A stretch of DNA of 64,000 nucleotides, from assembly GCA_029962745.1 (NCBI GenBank), contig CM057170.1:23154435-23218434 (forward strand). Direction: 5' to 3'. A model generated the notes under the pieces. It was not told the origin of the DNA. It ran no database searches and saw nothing but the letters and a program-made list of their open reading frames with translations. The stretch comes from Echinometra lucunter (taxonomy: Eukaryota; Echinodermata; Echinoidea; Camarodonta; Echinometridae). The translations under genes were made by a program, and so were the position numbers. Shown here one piece after another: positions 22,101 to 35,325 of this stretch; the first letter of the stretch is position 1; every line of letters starts with the position of its first letter.

Positions 22101-25100
22101 CCTTCAGACACCTTCCACAGACCACTACTACTAGGATAACTACCCTCTTGGACAGTTACCCAAAGGAAAATTGACCCCAGGATCACTGCCTTCTTATGAA
22201 AATTACAGATATTTCTCCTTTGACAGCGCTTTTAGTAATTTAGTGCGTAGTTGTTTCAGGTAAATTGTAGTAGAGGGTAGTTGTTGAATTTGATTGTAGT
22301 GTATGATACATGTAACTCTGTCCCCAGGGGCATCTTTTTTAAAATTTGGGATTATGGTTCACAGGGATTGTCAAGGGGCTAGTTGCTATTAAAGAATTGT
22401 TTGAATATTTCAATACAAAATTCACGATGGCTTGAGGTGAACAGGGATGTCAGCAGCAAATGGTGAGGGTGGTACCATGTACATGTATGTAAGGGTCCAC
22501 ATAGCATACCTGCCAACTGTCCCTATTTAATAGGGACAATCCCGATTTTTGGTAAAAGAAAGAGCCGCTTCTACCACTGTGTCCCTCTTTTTGCAAAAAT
22601 CTGTCTGTAGTAATGTATAGGAAATTCAGAAATGTCCCTATTTTCAGCCTCCGCCTTGTCATTTGTCCCTATTACTTGGGTTTCAGGGTTGGCAGGTCTG
22701 ACATAGAAATGTCAGCAAGTGGATATGTCACTGGACTGTGCATCTCGTGGTCCACGTTTGAGTCCCGCCACGGTGCTAATGTCCTTTGGCAAGATATGAA
22801 TCTACATTTGGCACTCTCCACTCAGGAGCAAATGGGTACCTGTGAGGATTGCTGAAAGCCAATGTTACTGCTTTTGCCATTTCCCTGCATGTACACATTT
22901 GAAAAGTGCCAAATGGTAGGAATGCTCCCTGAGGTTTGGAGATGGTGCACACTTAGGTGCAGGCTAGAAATCCAGAGATTGGGTAATAATAGTAACATTG
23001 TAAAGTGCATTGAGGTACATGTATTCACGTAATGTGCTATATTAATGTAACACAGCATTTTATCATTTTATTATTTTATGTGTACCAGAACAGTTTCTGT
23101 TTGTTGTTTTTTCTTGGTTCACCTGGATGGAAAGTATTCAACCTTTACATTGTAACCCACTGAGTATGATTTTATTTCAGTATAACACACAATTTCTGTA
23201 GACCCTAGTCGCAGTTATCTCTGGCTTAATCTTCAACAGGTTAATAAATGAATGAAAGTCCTCAAATATGAGATAAAATCTGAAATCTTGCATGCTATTA
23301 ACTACCTGTGGCACACTCTCAATCAGTAATTCTTTCTCTAGGTACATTTTTTCTTTTATCTGTTTTTTCCCCCTTAGATTGCTGGCATTATCAATGCAAG
23401 CCTTGTGCCAAGTCTTCCCGACTCCCCACCTGATGTGGAAGCCCTCAGACTCTACCTATTATTAATGGAATGCCCCGTCCTCAGCAGGCCTCAGGAACGG
23501 TGGTGCAGACATACCATTTCACAAATAGGGAGTGCCTTATGCAGCTTGAAAGGTGCAGCTGCTAAAATATTAGGTAAGTCTCAGTATTGTTCATCACTCC
23601 ATTAAAGATGATTTTTTATTTTGTTTTACATGCTACATACATTTTCATAGACCTCGGTCAAAGTTATTGTAGCAGAAATGTTTCAGAGATAAAAAGCTTA
23701 TCTTGGATTCTGGAATGAAGCTGTAAACATGAAGAAACTGGCATAGAGGAATTCTGGGGGCTGTTTCTGGAAAGTAATGACAAGACAGTCATATCCTTGT
23801 CGGCCAACTACGGAGATGTCTCTTATCTTCCTAAACCATTGCACAAAGAGCTTACCAACTAAATAAAATCTCATAATATCGGTACTGTCGACGAGGAAAT
23901 GTGCCAGCACATAGCCTTGGTCACAATTACACATATATTTTTGTAAATATTTGAGTGAATTTGAGTGAATTAGAGAATGCAAAGATTAGAAATAATAGCA
24001 AGGGGTTTTAGATGCAAGATGTTTTTCAAATTAGGCATTTTACACCAAATAAAAATTTATTAAATGCATTTCTGAGTAATTAAGTTCATTATCATTTTCA
24101 AGGTAAGATGGGTACCCCTGGGATACTAGTTAATCAAACTAAACCCTTACATTCATGGTAGCAAAAGGGAGGCAAGTTGTCTTTGATCTTAGTAAAGACG
24201 GCTTTGTGAAACACTTAGCGGACAACTCGCCGAGAAGCAGCAATTTAGTTAAGAAGTTAGACTTAATAATAATGATAATAATAATGAACGTTGCTTATAT
24301 AGCATGTACCACTTACATAAGAAAGTCCCTATGCACTTAAGAAACTGTATAGAGATAGATAGAAAACGTGCCTGGTATATGGAGATATGATAATAAAAAT
24401 CAAATAATTACTTACAAAGAATGAATCAATTACAAGGAAATTGATAATTACTTGCAAATGAATTACAGATACAAGTACAAACAAAAATTATTAAATTAAT
24501 TTAGATTAACAAATCATTATGCCATAAGCATATTTCAGATAAATAAGTTTACACAATCAAAACTCATGAAAATAAAGTTAAACATGGAGAAGATTTTGTA
24601 TGTCACTGAAACTACCAGTCAGCCATGAACCTTAAATGACTAACTAACAATTGATAAAAAGGTATGTTTTCAACAGAGTCGTGAATGATTCTGTTGAATT
24701 TGCCTGTTTTACAATATCGGGTAGGCTATTCCATAACTCTGCGGATGCATTTTAAAAGAGACTTACAATGGTTTAGAGAAACTGGCCCAGAGTTCCTACT
24801 TATGCAGTGCATGGAACAGTAGATTTAGATGTACACGTTAACCTGTTCGCGACGGCATTGTTAGGTACTGACACGCCCCTCTAACGAGATTAATTTGACT
24901 CCTTTATTCCGTTGTTCCATTGTTCCGAGCATGCAAGTGGCTTGATTACCCAAGCGTGTCCGGCCGTGCGCTGCTCCCAGTAGTTTCAGTGCGCTTACAG
25001 TAAGCGCAAGTAGTATGTGGATCTGCAAAACTGAAAATCTGTAAACTTTTCATCGATCCTATATGAGCCCACCATACACAAATCTTGTTGATTGAAAGAA

Positions 25101-28100
25101 TGATAGGTTTTTTTCAAATGCTTAAAAAAAAAAAAAAAAAAAACTAAAGGTAGTATCAGGTAACTTCCTGGAATGTGTAGTTGATTTAATAACCTTTCTA
25201 ATGGTACATTGTACCACACAAATTACACAAAAATTATTTCAAAAGGCGTATTTGAAAGCATTGAAATGGATCAAAGTAACTGTTCTTTTGTAACCAACTA
25301 TATACCGCTCCCGTATATGAAGGAGTTGTACGGAGCCATGTATGCCTGGCTCCTGTTGGCAACGGGTTAACCCATAGAGGTACAATGTCTCCTTTAGGAG
25401 ATGCTTTTACAGTATCTGTTGGTCAAGAATGTTGGGCAGTACATTTCCATCGCTGTATGGTGTGGTGTTCTTGAATTAGAGCAGTTTAATTGTAACTAAT
25501 CGTGAAACTCTTTAAATTGGCAATGCAGTAAATAATACATAATCACTATATCTGTGTTCAAATTGGCAACTTCTGATCAAATTTTACAATTATAATTCAT
25601 TTTGGTTCATGTTATATCCATATTTATTTTTTTCAAGCTAGATAAGTGGGAAAAGAATAATTTTTGTTGCCAATTTGAGGATAGAAGATGATTAATTTAG
25701 ACCTCAAGAAAGCTCTGTACTGCTGGGGTTAAATGAAGTAGTAACTCAATCAGTAATCCCATACTTATCAGGTAAGTGTATAATCATAATGACTGGACCA
25801 AATATTAGATATGATATATGTGTTATTTTGACAGCGTTTATTTTTTATTCCAAGTTACAGTGGAATACGCATTTATAAATGACACCCATCTGCTAAAAAA
25901 AAGAGAGAAAAGTTGAACATGAAACAAAAATCACAGACCGTAAAAAAAAAAAATCACAGACTGTAAAATCACAGACTGTCCCGACAGACATGTAACGTTT
26001 TAAACATTGTGGCATTAAACTTCCACGAATTGTGAAAAATTATTCAGGTATTCAGTAGTAGCAAGAATCTTTCATGAATCTGATCCACATGCTAAAATGT
26101 AAGGGCCTCGAGTCTTAGATTACCATAGTCCTTATACAAGTGTGACCTACAATGTACCTACAAATTGTTCCAAAAAAGCTTGAAAACATATCTCTTGTCA
26201 GAATATTTTGGTTAATTTCTGTAGTACATTTCACAACAATATTTATTAGTTAATTTACTTTGTTTATTTTCTTATGTTTTTCATGTATGTTTGTTAGACG
26301 CCTTGAGCATCCTTTGGGATGGATATGTGCGCGTTAGAAATAATGTTATTATTATTATTATTATTTGTTCTATTTTTATCCTTGATTTCAGCCCACTGGT
26401 GGTCAAAGCTGCAGCCTCGGCATCTCAATCGCATCCTCACTGTTCATAAAGATGGTATTCAAGCCATACTTCAAGTGGGTTCATTCAGACAACTATGTCC
26501 AGAAGACCAGTCATTCCTTGATGTCTGTATGAGGGTCTTGGATAAACTCAGCAAGGTTAGAACAATACTTTTTTTCCTTTTTTATGCCTCTGTTATATGG
26601 CTGTCTCTTTATCTGTGTGAATGGTATTCTTAAATCTCAGTAGCTTATAGTCATACTTCTTTCTAATGGGTTCATTCAGACAACTATGTCCAGAAGACCA
26701 GTTATTCGTCTATGTCTGTATGAGGGTCTTGGACAAACTCAGCAAAGTTAGAAACTAGATTGAAAAGCAATTTTATTGATTCCTCTTTGGGCTGTCTGTG
26801 TATCTGTGTGAGTGGCATTCTAATTGAGAGGAGATTGTTACACACTTCATATGAGTTCATTCAGAGAAATACATCCTGAAGATCAGTCATTCCTAGATGT
26901 CTCTATGAGGTTCTTGGATAAACTTAATAAGGTTAGAAAACTGCCACATTCTTTTAAATTTGCCTTTTAAACCTTTTTATTTTCAAACCTTAGGGTACCG
27001 ATAGGTATTTTTCTGACTTATCACATGAATTAATTTGGTGTTCATGCAGGAAAATGATTTCTCGGCAACCTGAACACATGTAATTGATATAGTACCTACT
27101 TGTAGCAATTGTGAGACCTAAAGAAAGCTGCCAACTCTCCCAGATTTGCCAGGAGACTCCTGGAAAATTAAGCAATCTCCCGATCTCCCAACACATACTC
27201 AAAATCTCCCGGATTCTTAAATTTTTGAAAGTTATCAAACTTCTGTCATATCTTCAAACAGAATAAATTTCCGTCTTTCTCAGAGATCTCTCATACATTT
27301 TACATACGTGTGTCGTGTACAAACAATACAAGCGCAACAAGCCACGGTGAGCGCACTATAATCCAACACCGACAATGTGTATTGACATTGGACAGTTCGC
27401 CTGTGATCGCGAGGATCCACAGCGCGCTTCATTCAGTGTGTCAGTGATGCTGATTGTTAACTACTTAGAAACCTTACAACTATCTTATCTTGTCTATATA
27501 GACTGTTTGTGCTAACATGTACAGTGTATACGAAGCATACATGTACGTGTAAGCACAAACAGTGTACGTTGACAAGACAAGGTACTGTGCACCATGGGCA
27601 TGTTATGCATGATGGCAGTGTATGCTCTCGAGACCGAGAAATCACAGGCCGAAATAACCGGCATTAGGCCTCTGAAAACTGATTCATAGTTTCAGAAATG
27701 AGTCCAAATGGAATATTATTGCTGTTCTTCATGATCCAGGTGAGGGAAAATGTGTTCTTTGATGTGTAATTAGTTGAAAAAAATTCTTGAAGAAACTTTG
27801 CTGCATTTCACTTTCCAGCAGGAATGGGAGGCGTTCTTCCCCTCCACAAGCGGCCTAGATAACTTGGTAGTGTGGTGGGTACACTGCGGCCACATCGTGA
27901 ATCAGTCTTCATGACTAGGCACTTTTGGTTTATTTTCTACTCTGAAACTTTATCTTGGGATGTTTAAATTTAGCTGTAGTTGACTACATATGGTTAAAAA
28001 AATTTATGAAATGTGCTGGATGCTGGTAAGGAAGTCTTGTGAACTTCTGCTGTGGAAACACCTAGTTTATATGTATTTGAGGAGAGTTTGTGTTTACAAT

Positions 28101-31100
28101 GTCAATACAAGCTTATCCCAAGGTGAGGGGCTGGGGCCGGGTACGGCGATATTAAAATACCTTTGGTCCCGCTGATTTTTTTGGGGGGGTGGGGAGGGCT
28201 GCACAATGTTCATGCCTCCTGTATTGTGTATTTTGAGTTTAAGTTGGATCTTTGTTTTGTTTATAAAATTTTGTCATCAAAGTCCTATTTTTTTTCTTTT
28301 GTTTGATTTTTTTTTTAACAGGATCACTTGCACAGGCACATTAAAAACTTGATCAGATTTTCACATGACAATGACCTTGATTGAAGACAAATGACAATAT
28401 ATATCTAAGTACATCATTCATTCCTTTTATTGGTAGAAGAAATACCGGTAGTCCGGATGGCACATTAAAACACAACAAACAGTACTTAAAATTCAACATG
28501 CATAAAATGTTAATAATTACAAGTGATATTTTTCTCTGTTTTTAAATCTTAAAAATGGCTCTCATGAATTTGTGACCAATTAGAAAAATGGCTCCTGCAA
28601 AAAAAAAAAAAAAGTATTTTTTTCCCTGTTGTGAGCAAAAGGTCTCCTGACAAAACTTTTTTTCTTTTTCTAAAGGCTTTGCCCCTTGAATCTTATAAAC
28701 TAAGCTTTTATTTGCACCTGCCAGGAGTACCCATTTTTTTGTTACTCTCGCACACTTTGCTAGTGCACTATGCTTGCTACTTTCACTTTTAAAAAAAACC
28801 TCCCTGATTCCACACATCAAATGTTGACAGCTCTGCCTAAATCCCTATTCTGTCAATTTCCCTTCTGCCAAATAACAAGAGTTCATACATGTATATTGTT
28901 CCACGGTTCTCTTTTTCTTCCTCTTCATTTGTCTCCTTCCCACCATCTCCCTGTGATGATGATCATTATCCAATTTCATCATAACCAGGGGGTGGGGTGT
29001 CCAAGTCCATTTTTGAATCTGGGCGATCTCTTCCCCTTCCGATCGAGCGATCGAAGACATGACTATTATCCACAGTGAGAGAATTGAAGAAAGGGATACC
29101 GGTATTCATATCAGAGCTGTCGTCTGAGATCAAAGAGCTTTCGCTTGCATTGTCAGGAGCATATTCTGCTTTTCCATCAATTTCATTGGGACCATTGTCG
29201 TTCTCGTCAATTTCTGTAATGATGGGACCTTCCCTATTTCCTGTCCCTGTGTTAATCATGGTTATAAGTGTTGTTTCAATAACTGGGATAGGCCTCATTA
29301 TTTCTTGCATTAAGTGTAATGCCAGTAAGGATTCCAGTGCTCTCTCTTCATTTTCGTCATTTGTATCAATATTTTCATTGTCGGCATCATCATCAGTATT
29401 TCCAGTTTGATACCAGTTATCACTGGAAGTATTTGTGAGCTGGATGATATTACATCTTTCATTATCATCCTGACAGTAATCATCACCAGCAAGATTTGAT
29501 TGAAAATCATCTCCATCATTACTGCTAGCCCTTGAGGACTTATTATTCTCCTCCTTCTGCTTCTGCTGCTGCTCCTCATCCACCTCCTCCTTCTCCTCCT
29601 CCTGCTCCTCTTCCTTCTCCTCCTCCTTCTCCTCTTCCTCCTTCTCCTCCTCTTTCTCCTCATTGTCCTCCTCTAGCTTTTCCTGCATTTCCTCCTCCTC
29701 AGTTTCTGCCTTCTTACCATCACTATTGCCATCTCCATACTCAGAAACTCTATTCTGGCCCTCAGCTATCGTGAAGCCCCTGGGATTCTTTCCACCCGCC
29801 CCATGAATATGGTCTCCTATTTCCTTGGAATGAATATTCCCACAGTGTAATTCCTCACTGTAGTCAATCCTTTTTGATCTGTCTTTGGTTTTTGATGGGA
29901 TCTCTTTATCCACTGTTGCTTTTGACGTCCTGCTTGATGTATTTGATGCTTTATTTCCAATATTGTGTTCTGAGTTCAACGTCTGATGTGTACTCTGTTC
30001 AGTGACCGCATTCTTATGTGAAGAACCACATCCCATTGTTGAGAATAGTTGGAACTACACTGAATGGAATCTGTGGGCTGTAAAAGATAAGAATATATTC
30101 AAATTTAGATTTTTACTGACATTCTGGTGAATATAGTATCAAATACTTGAGTAAATCCTTTTCAGTGATTATTGTTGTCTTTTGGATGGAATATGTAATA
30201 TCTGTCTACATTTACTTGCTTTACATGTAGATATTATATTGCAATTCTGTTATTGCTTATTAAATTGTCAAGAATACTGTTGAATATTATTTTACAAGTT
30301 GCAAATGGAATGGTTCTCTGCCAAAATTTATGATGAGTTTGGAGAGTCATCAACAAAATAAGAGAAAATAGATGAATCTACTCTCTGCTTTTCAAGCCTT
30401 TAACCTCCTAGATGTCACTTATTATTCAAAAGGAGGTCAAAATGCTGTGAAACATTTTAAGAAATACAGATCTGTTCTGTTCTGCAAAATCATTGCATAT
30501 TTCGATTTCTAAGAAATATATAATGATGCACAATGTTCAACAAGGCAGTTATATTATATTCACAATGTTTTACATAGGTTCTACATGTACATGTGCTTAC
30601 CTGTAAGAACCACAACTTTTTATATTAGCTTGGCTACTTGAAGTGAAACAAAGAGTTGTGTTGATGATGATGATGCCGATGATGATGATGATCACTCGGC
30701 TTTGTTTATGGCAAGATAAAACAAAATTTACCTCTACAAGCCTTTCAGTCAACAACAACATCAGCAACAAATAACTTTTAAGATCATCCAGTCATGCTGC
30801 AAGCAATGAAGTGTCTTGGGTAAATAATTCCGCTTGGTTCTGGCTTGTGCATTTTATTCATCCACGGTCTTACATATAGGGTACCTGGCAACATTGCATG
30901 CCCGGCTTATGTTTTTGTGCATTCATGTGTGACAATTTATACCATGGAAACTTTGTTATGTTTTCCATAGAAGAGTCGCAATACCTTATGGCTTTTATTT
31001 TGCCACCCACTGAGCGAAGGGGAAATACCGTTTTGATAATAAGAGATAAAGAAAGAGAGATAGATAGAGAGAGAGAGAGAGAGAGAGGGAGAAAAAGAGA

Positions 31101-34100
31101 GAGAGAGATGAAGAGATAGAAGGACAGGCTAAGTTGATTTTTGACATCCCATAGTAATTTGATTGATTTTCCCTTTTTGTCTCGCCCACCGGAGGTGAAG
31201 GCGAGACTAAGGGATCCAAATGTCGTCCGTCCGTCGTCCGTCCGTCGTCCGTCCGTCGTCCGTCCGTCCGTCCGTCACAAACGTTATGAAAGATAACTTG
31301 GCAACCGTGACTCACTTTTCAACCAAACTTGGGTTGTAGATGCACTAAGGGGACCTGCATGTTATGGTCCAGTCAGAGGTCACATGGTAAGGTCAAAGGT
31401 CATTTCAGGTCAAACGTTAAAGTTTACGTGCAAGACTCTCTTATGACACAAAACTCTGCAACCGTGACTCACTTTTCAACCAAACTTGGGTTGTAGATGC
31501 CCTAAGCGGACCTGCATGTTATGCTCTAGTCAGAGGTCACATGGTAAGGTCAAAGGTCATTTTAGGTCAAACGTTAAAATTTACGTGCAAGACTCTCTTA
31601 TGACACAAAACTCTGCAACTGTGTGACACTGTTCAATCAAACTTGGGTTGTAGATGCACTAAGGGGACCTGCATCTTATTGTCCAGTCAGAGGTCACATG
31701 GTAAGGTCAAAGGTCATTTCAGGTCAAATGTTAAAGTTGACGTGCAAGACTCTCTTAACACACATAACTTTGCAACCGTGACTCACTTTTCAACCAAACT
31801 TGGGTTGTAGATGCACTGAGGGGACCTGCATGTTATGGTCCAGTCAGAGGTCACATGGTAAGGTCAAAGGTCATTTCAGGTCAAACGTTGAAGTTTACGT
31901 GCAAGACTCTCTTATGACTCAAAACTCTGCAACCGTGTGACACTTATCTATCAAACTTGGGTTGTCGATGCACTAAGGGGACCTGCATGTTATGGTCCAG
32001 TCATAGGTCACATGGTAAGGTCAAAGGTCATTTCAGGTCAAACATTAAAGTTTACGTGCAAGACTCTCTTATGACACAAAACTCTGCAACCGTGTGACAC
32101 TTATCTATCAAACTTGGGTTGTAGATGCACTAAGGGGACCTGCATGTTATGGTCCAGTCAGAGGTCACATGGTCAGGTCAAAGGTCATTACAGGTCAAAC
32201 GTTGAACGGTTAAAGTTTACGTGCAAGACTCTCTTATGACACAAAACTTTGCAACCGTGTCACACTTTTCAGTCAAACTTGGGTTGCAGATCACTAAGGG
32301 GAAGTGCATGTTATCATTCTGTTGGACTTCACATGATACAACCACAAACACTTTTCAACTCCACACATGTAAAATATCAATCATACAATGTTACTCATAT
32401 CAGAGGGATGAGAGTAGAAGCAGGGAAAGTACATGCACGTGAAAATGCAGTACCATTTCATAAAAAACCCTTCTCATATTTTATCAAATGTTATTCCATC
32501 CCAGTTATTTCACAATGAGCTTTCGATACAGTTCTGTTGTGTGCCATCACAGATCGCGATATTTCTAGTTATTTTCACAAGTGGGCGAGACACAACATCG
32601 CAAACGCCTTGTTTAAAAAGGAAACTTGTGCGTTTATATATTTTTTTTTCTGGGCAGATGATTTTTTGTGGTAAATGTTATGGGAAAGGTTAACAAAAAG
32701 TGATTATAGTGTAATTGCACAGAAGGCAAGAAATTGTCATGTATTCATTCTTAGTTTGAAATAATTTCTTTGTAGAGTTTGAAAAGTCAGTAATTTCTTT
32801 TGTTGGCTGAAAATTTGTGAAGGCTTTGGGTAGGGCTTGAACTGCCCCTCCCCCTTAGCCATTTCATATTATGGTGATGTATTCTACCCTTCAAGTTCAA
32901 AAGTACACTACACCTGAGTGCTTCATTCATTCTTTTGATGATAAACATATGCATTGTATTGCAAAGCCCCATAGATAGCACTGAATCAATTAGAGCTAAG
33001 TTCAGTGTTTAATGTCATGCCCCACCAAGAGCTAAAGCAGAAACAAAAAAGAAAGAAAGAAAGAAAGAAAGACTTTAACTCTTGCGGTGCCAAGGGTTTT
33101 GGCTTGTTCCTAGATTCTACCAAATCATAAACAATGCTTGCTTTTCAAATGCCTGTAAGTCTTCAACAGTAATTCCTATACAGAAAAGTTGTACGCAAAA
33201 GTTGTAGAAAATTTATTACCCTTTCAAAAGATACCAAACGTTTCCATTAATTCAGTGGCTTGCATGAAAATCATTTGGAAATAGAAATGAGCTTCCCTCT
33301 TGACCTTTCAGTTTTTATTTCTCATTTGTTTGCTATTGTTTTATGCTAAAATAAGCATGGATCCTATCCAAAATCTGCATTTTTCTAAAAAAATATCCTA
33401 TGGTAGCATATAGTGACTGATAGATATTTCAAATACTATATTTATCCTCTAAACTTTGACATATTTTTATGACCATATCCATTATTCTAAGTGAAGTAAT
33501 GGTCGATTAAACATGTAAAGTCTCTTGGGCGCATATGCATGCCATCGGCACTGTAAGAGTTAATAGAGAAATAAATCAATTGATAAATAGACAGACAGAC
33601 AGATAGACAGACAGATAGACAGACAGATAGAAAGATAAATATATACGTAGATAGATAGTTAGATCAGTGTGGCCAGTGTCCAAAATGAAATTATGCTAGG
33701 GAGGACCGCAAAATTATGCTAAAATTATGCCAAATGAAATAACAACATGGAGCAGCCAAAAATACTATATTATGCTAAAAATTATGCGAAAATGGGTGAG
33801 ATGACTAAAAAAAATTCAAATCAAATGAATAAATAAATGAAATAATAAAAACTATTTTTAAAAATAAATAAATAAAAGAATGTTATAATAAAATTTAAAA
33901 AAAATTCAATAAATTTTAAAAATGATAAAATCAAATCAAATAAAAAAATAATAAAAAATTGAACAATTTGCAATAAACAATTTGCTAAGTAGATGCAAAA
34001 CTGCTTGCAATGACTTGCAAGGTTCTCATGCACGTGGGAGAAGTCTGAAATAAGGGAGGGGGGTATAAAAACCTGTATGTATCCTGTCCAGAATGTGACA

Positions 34101-35265
34101 ACTTTAAACAATACACAAACAAAATATTGGCCTGAGCCCCCCCCCCCCCCCACAAAAAAAAAAAAAAAAAAAATGCATCCAGCCTTGCATCGCCACTCCC
34201 ACCCTGCCTGTCCCTATTCTAATCTTTAATAAACAAAATAGTCCGGTAGCCATGGGGGATAAGGTTGCATTGGAATGTTATAGTTTTTTTTTTAATTGAT
34301 ATCGACTGTTCAGACCTTCTATTTCAACAATCCACATGCTGGAGATCTGTCAGCATTGAGCAATTTGAGATATACGCGAAAATCCAAAATGGCCGCCAGC
34401 GGCCATCTTGGATTTTCTGTTTACCTACTTTAAACATCCCAAGAATGTTCAAAAATTGGAATTAAGGGTTTTTCGGGATGGAGAATCCAGATCTGAGGTT
34501 ATTTTGAGGATATGACTATTTCTTGATGTCTAGATATAAAATGGCAGCTATTTTTCAAGATGGCCGCCATATGCACTATAGGCTAGGCAATGTCAAAAGG
34601 TGAAAAGTCCTTATTTATCATTTAATGTAAAAACAAAGCAAGCAAAATGCATTTTTTTCATGTGTACTATATCTATTACATGTTTTCTTTAACTTCTGAA
34701 AAAATCACGACAAAAGTCATTGCTGTTTGGGCGTAGGATGCCCTCAAAGTTTGATTTTTTTTCCCTAAATTGGCATATTCGTCCTTCAAATTACACCATT
34801 AGTCTCAACTGGTAGGATGATTAAAATTAGTGATATTGTAGACATTTTCCAATATTTTAGGGCAGCCTCAGTGAAATTTCACTTCCAGAAGGTTATCTGG
34901 TCAAATTATGATGGTGAAAATGAAGATAAACATCATTTTGCAACTATTTAGGAACACATAGTGACTCACACCCTACATTATGGGCAACTGTCTTGAAAAC
35001 TGGAGATGACATGAAGCTTTAATAGTTCTACATAGTTCACAATAGATTTTTCAAGGTTAATGCATTTAAGTAAAGTGATATCTTGACCTTGAAGATACAA
35101 AAAATATACAATATTTATATAATATACACAAACAATGCGTGGTTCTCTTCCAAAATTGGTATAACATTCCCATAAATGCGTATTGTGGTTAGCATTCAGC
35201 TATCAACATTTTCCATTTAAAAATGTGCTATTGATCTCATTTTTCTAATCTAGCGTATAAAAGTG

Positions 35266-35325
<60 letters not shown>

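Noticed and set aside
29310..29774. Arg-rich minus frame and Pro-rich plus frame over the antisense gene
   Set aside because: Shifted and complementary frames of the Glu/Lys codons in the 356-residue protein.
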